From positions 4,701,001 to 4,765,000 of the forward strand of contig NC_087192.1 of assembly GCF_035594125.1 (NCBI RefSeq): 64,000 nt of DNA. Direction: 5' to 3'. The notes beneath the pieces are model-generated. The model was not told the DNA's origin. It worked only from the letters and a program-made list of their open reading frames with translations, and ran no database searches. This document shows, piece after piece, positions 42,474 to 57,245 of the stretch. Position 1 is the stretch's first letter. The number at the start of each line of letters is the position of its first letter. A program made the position numbers and the translations under genes. The DNA is from Scylla paramamosain (Eukaryota > Arthropoda > Malacostraca > Decapoda > Portunidae).

Positions 42474-42573
42474 GGAAATAACTTCTTTTTAACGACTACT
42501 TTCTCTCACGCAAAGATCAGGATTTACAGGAGGCGCAGTTTCCACCAGTAGTGTTTCTTTTTAGTCTTTGTTC

Positions 42574-42602
42574 ACCACCACCACCACCACCACCACCACC
42601 AC
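42574..42602. repeat. (CAC)9 array
   Basis: Pure. 42603-43020 after it is purine-rich spacer. Confidence 0.97.
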
Positions 42603-43016
42603 AACCCCAGCGTCGCATGACCAGCCTCCTCACCAGCTCGGCTCAGTATCGGCAATCAATGTGTCCTGGATTGCGTTCCTTCCTCGACCCCGCCACGTCT
42701 TCCTTAGTGTACTGCACCCACGACGACGAGGAGAAGGAGGAGGAAGTGGTACTGGTGGTGAAGGAGGAGAAAGAAAAGAAGGAAAAAAAGAAAGGAGTAG
42801 TTTAATAAAAAGATAAATAACGGGAAGAGTAGAAGGAGAATTAATGCGGGGTAAAAATAGGAAAAGAGGGATAAAAAAAGAGGAATATGTGAAATGCGAG
42901 AATACTGAACGAGTAAAAATAGAAATTCAATGAAAGGTAAAAAAACGAGGAGGAGGAAGAAGGAAAGAAAGAAAAGAGGAGTTTAGTCATATGTTGGAAG
43001 AATAAGTCGATGATAA

Positions 43017-43020
<4 letters not shown>

Positions 43021-43088
<68 letters not shown>
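43021..43088. repeat. (GA)34 array
   Basis: Pure; inverted partner of the CT array at 43161 across 72 bases. Confidence 0.99.
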
Positions 43089-43091
<3 letters not shown>

Positions 43092-43157
43092 TTAATCATC
43101 ACGTCACTCATAAACCAGTCAGTTCGGATCGGTGCCATTAAAATGCATTCATCCCTA

Positions 43158-43160
<3 letters not shown>

Positions 43161-43241
<81 letters not shown>
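43161..43241. repeat. (CT)40 array
   Basis: Pure array. Confidence 0.99.
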
Positions 43242-43244
<3 letters not shown>

Positions 43245-43399
43245 ATGTTTGACGCTTTCCATCCATCAAGAGTCCCCTAATCTGCTAAAATCTCTTTACT
43301 AAACCTGGAAATTAATAGATTCATTGACAGTCAAAGGAATTAAGATTTTGGGAGAAAGAACTAAACACTGGAAATAAGATGTTATGCTCCTAGTGCTGA

Positions 43400-43775
43400 C
43401 CCAGGTTAGGTTAGATTAAGAAGAAAGGAAGGAAGGAGGGAAGGATGGAAGGTTTAAAGCTCTTATTAGTATCTTTTTGCCCTCTGACACCGCCCTAGGG
43501 AGGAGCTCAAAGACCACGAGGTATGCTGTTACGATAGTTTAAGTTAGGTGAGGAAGGAAAGAAGTTCTCAGATTTGTGTTTGTTTCCCCCCTGACGCCGC
43601 CCTTGAGAGAAATCGAAAGCCTGCAAAGTAAGGCCCTCGTGATGTCATACTAGTACTAGTTAGGTTAGGTTAGGAGGAAGATGTCAGGCTTTTCTAGTAT
43701 TTTTGTCCCCCTTGATCCCCTGACGCCCTAGGGAGGAGGAGAAAGCCTGTGGGGTGTGCGGTAGATCACCCACTC
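43400..43775. repeat. Decayed tandem repeat with GGTTAGG motifs, unit about 107-129 bp
   Basis: GAC(A/G)CCGCCCT-like anchors at 43486, 43593 and 43722, followed by GAGGAG..(G/C)AAAG(C/A)C blocks. Each unit begins near GTTAGGTTAG. A perfect (TTAGG)3 lies at 43660-43674 next to the palindrome ACTAGTACTAGT (43649-43660). Confidence 0.65.
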
Positions 43776-43859
43776 GCTCCCAGGTCGCGGGTTGTGCCAC
43801 CGACCGCGTCTTTGTCGAAGAGAGAGCTTGTGTTTGTGTTACGGGAGCTCGTGTTTATC

Positions 43860-44267
43860 TTGGCTAGTCACGCTCTCCCTTCCTTTCCTCCCTCCTTTGT
43901 CCTTGTTTCCTGTTTTCCTCCCTTCGTATCTTATCATTCACTTGTTTCCTTTCTTCTTTCTTTGCTTCCTTGCTTTCCTTCCTTCCATTATTTGATTATC
44001 TTTCTTCATATTTTCTCTAATGCATTTGTTTCCTGTTTTCCTTCCTTCCTTCCTTCCTTCAATATCTCTCCTTTTTTCCTTCGTCCTTTCCTTTTTACTT
44101 TTCTTCCTTCTTTCTTTCCTTCCTTCCTTCCTTCCTTTTTTACTTATCTCTTTTATTTTTGTTCTTTAGTCCTTTCCTTATTTCTTTCCTTCCTTGATTC
44201 CTTCCTTCCTTCCTTTCTTCCATTCTTCCCTCCTTCCTTCCTTCCTTTTTACCTTCATTTCTTCATT

Positions 44268-44304
<37 letters not shown>

Positions 44305-44606
44305 ATTCATTCACTCATTCATTCATTCATTCCTTGTTTTTCCTTTCTTCATTGTTTTTTTACCTGCCTTGTTTCATAATTTTTCTCTGCGCTCTGGTTC
44401 ATTTTTCGTCTCTCCCTTCCTTCCTTCCTTCCCTGTCTTTTCCTCCCTTCCATGCTTTCCCTCTCCCCGTTGTCTTTCTGTCTCTCTTTTCCTTCATTTC
44501 TTTCCTCCATGCCCTTGTTTACTCTTCATTTTTTTCTTTATTTCATTTCCCTCTCTTCCATCATCCATTGCTCCCTTTCTTCTTTCCGTTCTTCCTTCCA
44601 TTACAG

Positions 44607-44607
<1 letters not shown>
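43860..44607. repeat. Decayed TTCC/TTTC/ATTC tetranucleotide tract
   Basis: About 750 bases of pyrimidine-rich DNA with pure patches ((TTTC)n near 44268-44300, (ATTC)n near 44300-44330). Accounts for a 385-codon spurious frame. Confidence 0.85.

Positions 44608-44690
<83 letters not shown>
44608..44690. repeat. (CT)42 array
   Basis: Pure array. 44691-45446 after it is T/C-rich then AT-rich spacer without a gene. Confidence 0.99.
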
Positions 44691-44695
<5 letters not shown>

Positions 44696-45441
44696 TCCTA
44701 TCTCTTCCCCAAACCCATTTTTTCTCGCTATTCTCTCCCTTCCTTACTTTTTTTATCCCCAGTGTTTATCTATCCCTGCTTCTTGCTATCATTTCTCCAA
44801 ATTTTCCCTCCTCCAGTTTTTCTCACCACTCAAAACTTCCCCAGCTATTTCTTCCTCTACTCTCACTTTCACCGCCCCTCAGTGTCTCCATCATGGCTCT
44901 CTGTAAATAATATACCGAAGTGGTGAACGTAAACAATATTTCTACTAATTACTTGATGTAAAGAAAATAGTTCCAATACCCTGCCCAGAAGTACCCCTCC
45001 CTCCCAAAAAAAAGCTTCACAAACACATTTACTCCTATTTCTCTTATTATTTTTGTCCTTTTTTTCTATTTTTTTCTGTTCCTTTCTTTGCTCTGCTGCT
45101 ATCCTTTACTATGAGTGGCAATAACTAGCATTTTTTATACCGTTCAGTTTTTTGTTTCTCTCTTTCTTCCTCTCAACCTCGCAAACAGGCAGCCAGTCTA
45201 ACTCCAGCGTCAGATAAACATACTTGGAAAATGTTCGTAGTAGTAGAAAGGTAGAAAAAATAAAAGAAAAACAACGAACGGAGTGGTAATAGTAATCTTG
45301 TGTGTGCCAGGAATAGAAGAAAAAGAAGAACAAGAAGAAGAAGAACGAAAACTCTTTCTGTGCAGATATTAACGTGTTCCTTGAGAAAATACGACAAAAT
45401 TGAAATATATTACGAAAGTTAATAGCTTCATGAATCTAAAT

Positions 45442-45445
<4 letters not shown>

Positions 45446-45507
<62 letters not shown>
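45446..45507. repeat. (GA)31 array
   Basis: Pure array. Confidence 0.99.
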
Positions 45508-45508
<1 letters not shown>

Positions 45509-45809
45509 CAAAGATTTATATGATCATTTTGTCAGAATGGTAATGTCTGCCACACTTGAAAATAACAGAAGAAGGAAGCTGAAAGGCGACTAGCAACTGA
45601 GAGGAGGAGGAGGAAGAGGAGGAGCAGGAGAAGGAGGAGGAGGAGGAGGAGAAGGAGGAAGTGGAAGAACAAGAAAAGGAAGAGTTATGGCGAATGTAAA
45701 TGTGAAAAGAGGCAGAAAATGAAGGAACGTCAGAAATAATTTATGAGGAAGAGGAGAGTAAAAGGGAAAAAAATAGAAAGTTGAAAAGTTATTAGTTATA
45801 TAATGCTGT

Positions 45810-45835
45810 GAGAGAGAGAGATTGAGAGAGAGAGA

Positions 45836-45911
<76 letters not shown>
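45810..45911. repeat. (GA)n array with interruptions at its 5' end
   Basis: Pure from 45840; earlier units broken by TT and GGAA. Purine-rich DNA extends on both sides (45600-46265). Confidence 0.97.
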
Positions 45912-45914
<3 letters not shown>

Positions 45915-46353
45915 GCCACCGTGATGAAAGATGACAAGCCACAAGGAAGAACGGGAAGTATTTACGAAAATGAGAAGAAGAGATGGAAAGGAGACCGCGG
46001 AAGGGAGAAGGAAGAGACAGAGAAGTGAGAAAGGAGGACAGAGAAGGAGGAGGAGGAGGAGGAGGGAGAGGAAGAGTTAAAGGAAGAAGAGAGGGAGGGA
46101 TGGAGGGAGGGAGGGAGGGAGAAGAAAACCATAAATTATCGAGTTAGTTCTAAGTCCGAAGTGTGTTGAAGGGAGGGAGAGAGAGGGAGAGGGTGAGGGA
46201 AGGAGAAGGGAGTAAAGGGAACTGGAGCAAAAGGTAGAGGAGGGGGAGAGAGGGAGAGAAAGGTCATTCATCAGTATGTCTCCTCCCCTCTCTTCCTTCC
46301 TCCCTCCTTCCTCCCTTTCCTCCCTCACTTCATCCTTCTTTCACCAGTTCCAG

Positions 46354-46459
<106 letters not shown>

Positions 46460-46544
46460 GCAGGAAATTAACTTCGCGGTACAAGGAAATTAATTTGTAT
46501 TACATTTAAAAGTGTTTGTTTGCGTTTTTATAATATATTTTGTA

Positions 46545-46657
<113 letters not shown>

Positions 46658-47094
46658 TTCCGGCATGCCATCTCGTTCCCTTCCCTCCTTTGCCTGACCT
46701 CACCTTCTTTCCTTCCTTCTTTCCTTTTTTCCTCTCCTTTCCTTTCCTCCTTTGCCTGATCTCACCTTCCTTCCTTCATTCATTCATGTTCTGATGAATA
46801 TACATATAAATAATAATAATAATAGTTAAGACTGATTCATTCATTTATTCATTCATTCACTCATTCTCTTCCTTCTCTCCTTCCTTCCTTCACTCCTTCA
46901 TTTTCTTACCATCAGCATTATTCATTCAGGTCCAGAAGCTTGTCAACATCTGTCACACCTCACCACACTCCTTCACTCCTTCCCTCCCTCCCTCCCTCCC
47001 TTCCTCTCTCCTCCTCTGCCTCTATCAATCTCACCCATCCTTACCTCTCCCTCTCTCTTTCTCTCTCTCTCTCTCCATCACTTTTATCCATCCT

Positions 47095-49107
<2,013 letters not shown>

Positions 49108-49176
49108 ATCTGCTTTTATTTTTATTCATATTCTTTCTGATTGATTTTTGGTTTGTTTTGACGAGTTTCAGCGGGT

Positions 49177-49182
49177 GTGTGC

Positions 49183-49266
<84 letters not shown>
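49177..49266. repeat. (GT)43 array
   Basis: Pure after two GC units at its start. Confidence 0.98.
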
Positions 49267-49269
<3 letters not shown>

Positions 49270-49443
49270 GTTCTCGATGTTCTTCTCTGTTTCATTTCTC
49301 TTATCTGTTTTGTTTCTTACTTCTTTTATTTTTGTGTTTTGTTTCTCCCTTTTACATGTTTTCTCTCTTTCTCCCTTTTTTTTCTATTCCCTGATCCACG
49401 TCCTGCAACTGACGTGTTTTTCAAATATTTCTTTTTTTCCACT

Positions 49444-49459
49444 GTGTGTGTGTGTGTGT

Positions 49460-49500
<41 letters not shown>

Positions 49501-49507
49501 TGTGTGT
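49444..49507. repeat. (GT)n with two TATG interruptions
   Basis: Interrupted about every 30 bases (49463, 49493). Confidence 0.96.
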
Positions 49508-49542
49508 CCAGCGACCAGAAATTTAAGTATTATTTTGTGTGC

Positions 49543-49699
<157 letters not shown>

Positions 49700-49860
49700 C
49701 CAGTGCACCTTAGACAAACAGACACAAAAACAAACACACAGACAGACACAGAGAGAAGCAGAGACAGAGAAAAAAAATCATGCCCTGAAACGAAAGATAA
49801 AAAAAGAGGTAGAGGGAAAAAAATAACTGATCACCTTCCATTAGTGGAACAGTTTATTTA

Positions 49861-49865
<5 letters not shown>

Positions 49866-49915
<50 letters not shown>
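49866..49915. repeat. (GT)25 array
   Basis: Pure array. Confidence 0.99.
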
Positions 49916-49917
<2 letters not shown>

Positions 49918-50046
49918 GAGGGGCAGGGTCTCGCTAATGAAGGGGAAGATGATACCAAGTGAAGAGTAAAATAACATGATCCTAAAACCCTTTCTTTGTT
50001 CCTTTGAAGGCGCGATACACGAGCGTCATTAGAATACATCTATCTG

Positions 50047-50048
<2 letters not shown>

Positions 50049-50127
<79 letters not shown>
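50049..50127. repeat. (AG)39 array
   Basis: Pure; the last long dinucleotide array before a 4.5-kb gap in arrays. Confidence 0.99.
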
Positions 50128-50129
<2 letters not shown>

Positions 50130-51800
50130 TGTCCCCATCGGAATAAATGCACAAAGAAATAAGAAGAAAACTTTTTATAGAAAACATCCCTATTTGCATA
50201 TCTTGTCGTTTACTAATTGCCGTGTCTTCGTCTGTCCTAGTTTTGCTTCTTTGTCCTCTATCTGTCCTCCTACTCCTCCTCCTACCGTTTCTTTGTCCTC
50301 GGGGTACATTACACATCCTGCACCTCCTTCCTCGCTCCGGGCGGAAAGTTCCCTCCACCTCCATATACCTGTCGGCGCCATTGTCCCTCCTGACGTAGGC
50401 ACTGCAGCGGAGGGAGCCCGCGGGTAATAATGGAAGTAATTGCTCCTTCTATTTCTTGCCTTTCCTCCATCCTTCCTTCTTTAGACTCACCCGTACCTCC
50501 TATCCCTCTCTCCCTCCCTTTCTCCCTACTTCTATCCCTCCCTCTATCCCTCCCTCTTTCCTTCCTTCGCCTAATTCTGCCCGCGTTTAGCCTCAAGCAA
50601 AAATACAGAGGAAGTTAGAGAAGCAGAGATGAGGAGGAGGAAATGCGCGTCTGGGAATTACCGGGAATCTTTATGCTGAGGAAAAAAAGGCGGCGTGAAA
50701 TGAGTGGTGGCGCCTGAGGGAAGCCGTAGCGGGGCAGCGAGCCACGGAATGCCCAGGAACTTTCTTGCTTACTGATGCTTGCGAGTTTTTTTTTTGGGGG
50801 GGGGGGAGTTGAGGGGGAGCGGGATATGATTCTTTTGTTGCTGTCTGAGAATGTGTCTGTTTTTTTTGTTTGTTTTTTTATGTTCTTGTGTCGTGTTGTT
50901 ATGTCTTGTTTATTGGTTATGTTTATTCATTAACTTTATCTACTTCTTTCTTTATTGTTCTTCATTTTCATTTACTTATATATCTATTTATATCTTTTCT
51001 TTTTGCTTTTTATAAACGTTGATATTCTCAAACACTTTAGATTTTCATAAGGAATAATCTAAAAGGTTACAGGGATAATCATTGTTATAGAGTTCTTTAT
51101 TCATCTGCCAGTAGAATCATACAAACACTCTTGAAAGACCCAGTAACTCCCAACACACTATTCAAAAGGTGATAAAGTTATACCGCCGAAAACATTATAA
51201 CAAAGTATAATTTCACGTTAATTCTCATTCAAGTATATTCATCACATTAGTTGCGAGTTTTGCGTCCTGATTCACGTTGTTCTGCGATGTATTTTACTGG
51301 CTACATTTGTACGAGACGCCTTTCAAGTAACATATTTGTGACTGGTGCGTGCGTCTCTCACCTGTTGGCGTGTGTTACGTTACGTGCACCTCTAAGCAGC
51401 AGGAGCAGCACCGCCACCTGTTCTGTAATCATCATTCTCTACTTTTTTTACAGATGAAAATTGAGACGGATTTCAAGTGTTTTTCTCCTTTTCTGTTTTT
51501 GTCAAGGCTCTCTGTGACGTGAGAAAAATCGTAATAGTCCAATCTCTATTTTTAAGCTTTTTTTTTTCAAGGCTCTCTGTAACGTAAAATAATAGACAAG
51601 ATGCAAATGATCGGTGTAGGCGCCACGATGGAGTGGAAGGCGGGCAGTGAGTCAGAAGTGTTGCCGTATCGGAAGAGATGGCAAGCGTGTGTGACATTTT
51701 CTAACTAATAATGTCAGCTGCATTTTATTTATAATCGACTCATGTCAGATAAGGTCGCTGTTGGATAATTTCTAGAAAGAGAGTATTTTATTTATTTAAG
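50128..51800. other. Single-copy-like DNA, no gene recognised
   Basis: GC-richer to about 50780, then a T10-G11 junction (50786-50806), then AT-rich. The short open frames lack recognisable domains. Confidence 0.5.
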
Positions 51801-52345
51801 TACTTTTAAGGACTATATACAACTATTTATTTATTCATTTATTTTATCTATTTCTTAATTCATTTATTTTTCATTAAGGAAGAGATGTAATATTCTTAGG
51901 CACTTAGGTACTTTTAAGGATTATATACAACTATTTATTTATTCATTTATTTTATTTATTTCTTAATTTATTTATTTTTCATTAAGGAAGAGATGTAATA
52001 TTCTTAGGCACTTGTGATACTGACTCTTCACCATCCTTTTTATGTACACAAAGAAACTAATATAATCTTCTTAGCCACTTGTAATAGCATCTTTGAATAT
52101 TCTTTTTTTTTTCGGTACATTAAGAAAGAGATGTGATTTTCTTGATTTCTTTTGCAGCCATTCACAACCACCGCCTTTATTTTCGTATATAAAGAGAGAG
52201 AGACATGCAATTTTCATAATCGCTTTTAAAATCGTTTATATGTATCGCTTTAATGCTCCGTCCATTATGAAAGGGATGTAATTTTCTGAGTCACTTTTGA
52301 AATCGCATATGCACCATCTTTCTTCCATTACATTAAGAGATATTA
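51801..52345. repeat. Tandem repeat: two near-identical 108-bp copies plus decayed copies
   Basis: 51801-51908 and 51909-52016 differ at only a few positions. The core CATTAAG.AAGAGATGTAAT then recurs in weaker form near 52115, 52190, 52264 and 52330. Confidence 0.85.
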
Positions 52346-52390
52346 CTTACTAAACCATTAAAAAAAAATACACATTTATAAACACTTAAC

Positions 52391-53000
52391 TCTCCTCGTA
52401 TATTAAGCTGTAGGTTTTTTTCTTTCTTTCTTTCTCCATAAATTACTCACTGATACTGCAGACCTTTACTTACATTTCTTTTCTGCTAAATGATTAAAAG
52501 AAACGTTCATAAAATCACTTAAATAATCATTCATACGCTTAAATTTCCTCGTACATTAAGGCTGCACATTCTTTTCCTTCTCCTCACAAGCTACTCACTG
52601 ATGCTGGAGAACATTGCAATACGATTCTTCTCAATTAAGTGAGAAAAAAGATGCGGCAGGTGGAGAAAGATCACAGAGAGGGGGATAAATAAACATAACC
52701 AAACACACCAACATCCCAACCATCTCTCATTTAACTCTCACTGTCTCACACGGGATCATAACCTTGTTCATACATAAAGAACGAGCTATCAGTTATAAAT
52801 TATTAAAAAATCGTTCGCAACCAATTCATTTTCCCTTACCTTAATATACAAGGGAATTGAATAAATTATGAACGATATTTTAAAAGTTAGAGCATTCTTT
52901 TCTTCTCCACTCACAAGTTCCTTACTGATTCTGGACTTCATTACGGGCGGAGAAAGATCACAGAGAGGGGAAAAAAAGCATAGCTACCCACACTAACACA
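52391..53000. repeat. Larger decayed duplication
   Basis: CCTCGTA.ATTAAG at 52394 and 52547 (offset 153). CATTCTTTTC.TTCTCC at 52567 and 52893. GGAGAAAGATCACAGAGAGG at 52662 and 52949 (offset 287). Indels separate the copies. Confidence 0.65.
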
Positions 53001-53459
53001 TCCATCATTCCTTATTCACCCTCCACTATCTCACATCTCACGCGGGGTTGCAGTCACACACTTCCCTGCAAGCTGTGGAGGACGCAAGGTCACCCCCAAG
53101 TTTTGAGTCATTGCCATGCCAGAAGCCGCCGCCTCAGTAAGCAGTATTTCAGCCGCCCCCTTAATGACCTCCTTCGTGTCTTAAAATCTCCCATTAATTC
53201 AAGTCCTCTAGTGCATTCCTTCCGCGCGGCACATTGAGGTCATCGGCTCTAAATCACTGGTATATTTATCGGGAAATTGACGTTGCTGGTTTTGTTCTTT
53301 TGGGGGGAGAGTTATGTTGTCTGGTGGTGGTGGTGGTGATGGTGGTGGTGTTCATTGATGGTGTTCGTGAGTTTTGTTGTGGTGAGTTGGACTGAAGAGA
53401 AGGAGGAGGAGGAGGAGTAGGAGAAATAATAGTGTGGTTTAGTAGTTTTTACTCTTTTT

Positions 53460-53905
53460 CTTCTTGTTAATCTGAAACAGAAAACTATCCTTGAATTTTG
53501 CTTTCGTAGATGCGATGATTGTTATTTTGGTATATCATTATCTGATTAGTCTGAAAAAAAAGACTATCCACGATTTGTTGTGTTAGATATTATGATTATC
53601 TTTATACATTATTGTTGGTTTTTAGAACTTTTCACGTATTCTTTCCCAAATATTCTGGAAAAAAAACGTCCATGAACTTAATAATATGCTTTGATAGAAT
53701 TGTCTCCATTTTACTTTTACTGATAGTCAGAAAGAACGTCTCCACGAGGCTAATAGTAAGATTAATAAGTACTTCCCCCTTAACCTTTCTCTCATAGTAG
53801 TAAAAAATATTCCAAAGTTAGAAATATAATTAGCAAGTACTTTCGCCCCTAGTTCTTTCGCTTATACTCAGAAAAGAAAAATCCAAGAACTTAACAATTC
53901 CTCTC
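53460..53905. repeat. Decayed tandem repeat, AT-rich
   Basis: (A/T)(G/T)TC(T/A)GAAA..AAA..(A/G)TCCA.GAA-type blocks near 53468, 53548, 53652, 53727, 53796 and 53867. Several are followed by TTAATAAT or TTAGCAAGTACTT. Confidence 0.4.
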
Positions 53906-54268
53906 TTCTTCTTACGCATTCCAAGAGACGAGTGTTTTAAGTGCAATTCTGCCTCACACTACAAGGGCCACAATAGTTTATGTCCACACTTCTACTTCTA
54001 CAACTAACCGTCGCGTGAGGTTTTGCGAAGTTCACTGTGCTTGTGTGACTGACTCTGCTTCCTTGTTGAGCCAAAGCACGTATCCTTTCTGTGTCATTGC
54101 GCTCACCACGGACTGACAGACGTACGTAGGAAGACACGTAATTGAATTTCCACCTGAGAGTTGATCTCAGTGAAGATTCAAGAGGCTTTTCTCACGTGTT
54201 TTGTGTGCCTTGTTATCGACACTGTTGCTGGAGTGGTTACTTTTGTTACTGCTCTACTAGTACTGCTG

Positions 54269-54310
<42 letters not shown>
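54269..54310. repeat. (ACT)14 array
   Basis: Pure; (TTC)n (54437-54462) and (CAC)n (54479-54502) patches follow. Confidence 0.96.
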
Positions 54311-54605
54311 TTCCCACCGCTATAACAAATTCAGATTCTTCTTGTCTCGTTTCCTGGACGAAGTTGAGTGCACAATACAAGAGGAATTCAGTCTCTTTCC
54401 TCCAAGGTAAACAAAGAAACAAAACTTTTATTTTTCTTCTTTTTCTTCTTCTTCTTCTTCTTCGCCGCTGCCACCATACCACCACCACCACCACCACCAC
54501 CGTTGTCATCTACTTCTTCCTCTTCCTTTTCCTTTACGTTTCTTCCCCTTTCCCTGTCTTTCTAAATCCTTCTTCCATTCTTTTCCTCTTTCTCTCTTAA
54601 TGGCA

Positions 54606-54730
<125 letters not shown>

Positions 54731-54804
54731 GATGTGGCAATGCGCCGTTCTTGTCATGTGATTGAGAGCGAAATTACCCTAATTCTCACTGGTATTTTCT
54801 TTGT

Positions 54805-54806
<2 letters not shown>

Positions 54807-54867
<61 letters not shown>
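54807..54867. repeat. (GA)30 array
   Basis: Pure array. Confidence 0.99.
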
Positions 54868-54869
<2 letters not shown>

Positions 54870-55004
54870 AAATAAAGCCGTCAGTGCAGTGGTATAATTG
54901 TTCCTTCACTGTGCCGGGACGCATAAGGCGGGTTGGCATGACTGTAATTACGTCATTTAACTTCCCAGTACCTTTGGAGAGTCATGCGAGGAGAAGGACA
55001 CTCG

Positions 55005-55267
55005 TAACTTGGATTCTTGTGACGTCTGGGACAGAGTAACTATGTCTTGTTATGGTGTGACTAAAAACCACGCTGACTTTTGTACTGTCGTAACTTGGAT
55101 TTTTGTAGCATCTGGGGCAGTGTAACCTTGCAGTCTTGGTATGACTCATAAAGAAACAGACGAAAAAGGATATTGACTCTTGAGGCAGTGACCAAAGAGC
55201 TACACTGACTATTGCAGCATCTAGAGCAACGTAATCTTGCAGTGTTTTGGTCCGATTCATAAAGGCA
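55005..55267. repeat. Three-copy tandem repeat, unit about 86-110 bp
   Basis: TAACTTGGATT(C/T)TTGT at 55005 and 55091. TTG.AGCATCT.G.GCA.(C/T)GTAA blocks near 55102 and 55211. GATTCATAAAG-type ends near 55143 and 55254. Confidence 0.7.
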
Positions 55268-55849
55268 GTGACCAGGATCTAATTCATTTTCAAATTAACG
55301 TAACTGAATGAGATTTAAGAAGGAAAAGACGTAGATGGAGAGGTTAGATAATGGATTGTGTTCATAAAAAGCTTTTGTCTCTCATCACAAAGGTGGTTAG
55401 GCGCTTATTTCTCATTAATGATGCAGAATCTCTATTAAACTATCACTAGAATCATGAAGACCTTTGAAAATCCCAATAACTATCACTAGCTTCTGATAAA
55501 CAGTAATCGAGATAAAGCGGCAAAGTGCTTAAGAATACAAGAATATAAGAAATTTTGCTGGTATGACCTAGAATGATGAAGATGATAATAATAATGATGG
55601 TGATGAATTATGAATTAACATTACAGCGTCAAAACTGTAACTGTAACCTGCTAATGTCATGTAGTAGATGGCAATTACTTGAGGTTCATGAACACGCTGT
55701 ATTTGTGACGCTGAAATATTAACATTGTCTGTAGTTTTGATGGTGTTACGTACCTTATTTATGATGCTTTTTGTGTGAGGCTAATGCTCCATCCGTAAGC
55801 CTTTTTAACGGTACAGAGCTCAGCCTATACAAAACCTACGTGGAAGCAT

Positions 55850-55851
<2 letters not shown>
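55268..55851. other. AT-rich spacer
   Basis: No gene or strong repeat recognised; small (AAT/GAT)n near 55575-55605. Confidence 0.5.

Positions 55852-55945
<94 letters not shown>
55852..55945. repeat. (CT)47 array
   Basis: Pure array. Confidence 0.99.
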
Positions 55946-55947
<2 letters not shown>

Positions 55948-56284
55948 GATTCTTCCATGTACAGTATCAATCTCTGTTCCTTTCTCCCCTTTCGTCCCAA
56001 TCTTTCACCCTCCCTATCTCTACTCGTATCTATCTCGTTTTTTGTTCTCTCTCTCCCTCTCTGTCTTTTTTTTGTTTCTAGATCCATTGATGCTCTTCCA
56101 TCTACACCACCCACGGACGTCTCCCTCCTTTTTCCTCCTCCTCCTTCTCCTCCTCCTCTTCCTCCTCCACTACTTGGTCTACATACGAACGTTACATAAC
56201 CAAATATTTTCTTCATTCTGTTTTTTCCAGCATTAATTTTTTGCTCGTAAAGGTGTTTGCTCCATCTGGCTGCTGGCTAGCTTG

Positions 56285-56286
<2 letters not shown>

Positions 56287-56359
<73 letters not shown>
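56287..56359. repeat. (GA)36 array
   Basis: Pure array, followed by a CCTCCC-rich patch to about 56480. Confidence 0.99.
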
Positions 56360-56362
<3 letters not shown>

Positions 56363-56620
56363 TATACCATCTCCCCAACTCCCCCAGCTCCCCGCCTCCC
56401 CTCTCCAGCTCTTAACACCCTCCCACGCTCCCCCTCCCTCGCTCCCCTTCCTCCTTCCGCATCAGCACCCCCCTCTCCCCCTCAAAGTTCAAGCTGCTGT
56501 GTTCAAATCCTGCTGCAGTTGCTGTCTGGAAGCCTCGACGGCCCTTTGTTGCCTGGCGATGGGGCGTGATGGGCTCCGAGAGTGAAGGGGTGTGGGTACG
56601 GAGGCTGGTAATGGTGAGAG

Positions 56621-56882
56621 GTGATGGGTACGAGTCTAAGATGGCTTGGAATGTACAGAAATGGATGTTTTTAATGGGAAGTGATGCAATGGTGCTTTTC
56701 TGTCTTGATGGGGAGAGAAAGTGATGGGGGTGTGAGTCTGGAAGGTGGTAAGTGATGGGTACAAGTCTTAAAGGGTAGAAAACATTCAGAAATTGGTGTT
56801 ATTTAAATAGGAAGTGATGGGATTTTGGTTTGGTTTTATATGGGAGGTAGTGGGAATATTGTGTCAGTATGGGAAGTGATAG
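56621..56882. repeat. Two-copy tandem repeat, unit 131 bp
   Basis: GTGATGGGTAC(G/A)AGTCT at 56621 and 56752 and T.CAGAAAT.G at 56652 and 56783 share the offset 131. GGAAGTGAT(A/G)GG motifs continue to about 57060. Confidence 0.75.
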
Positions 56883-57136
56883 GAGTTTTGGATGTTTCAA
56901 AAGGAAGTGATAGGAAGGAAGTCTCTGGATTGGTTGATGGGTTATAGTATCTGGTGATGGGAGTAAGCTAGTTTTGTGTGGATAGGAGTTACTGTTGTAG
57001 GATTTGATGGGAATGGGTGTTCAGAGCAAGTCTTGTGTGTGATGGGAGGGTAGTTATGGGGACAAATGCATGGGGAGGCTTGTAGAGATTGGAAGGTGTG
57101 CGGGAAGACGGATAGAAGGTAAATCATCACACTTCT

Positions 57137-57245
<109 letters not shown>

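Noticed and set aside
43749..44906. 385-codon open frame rich in Phe, Ser, Leu and Pro
   Set aside because: Lies in a decayed TTCC/TTTC pyrimidine tract that ends in a CT array; compositional bias and no recognisable domain.
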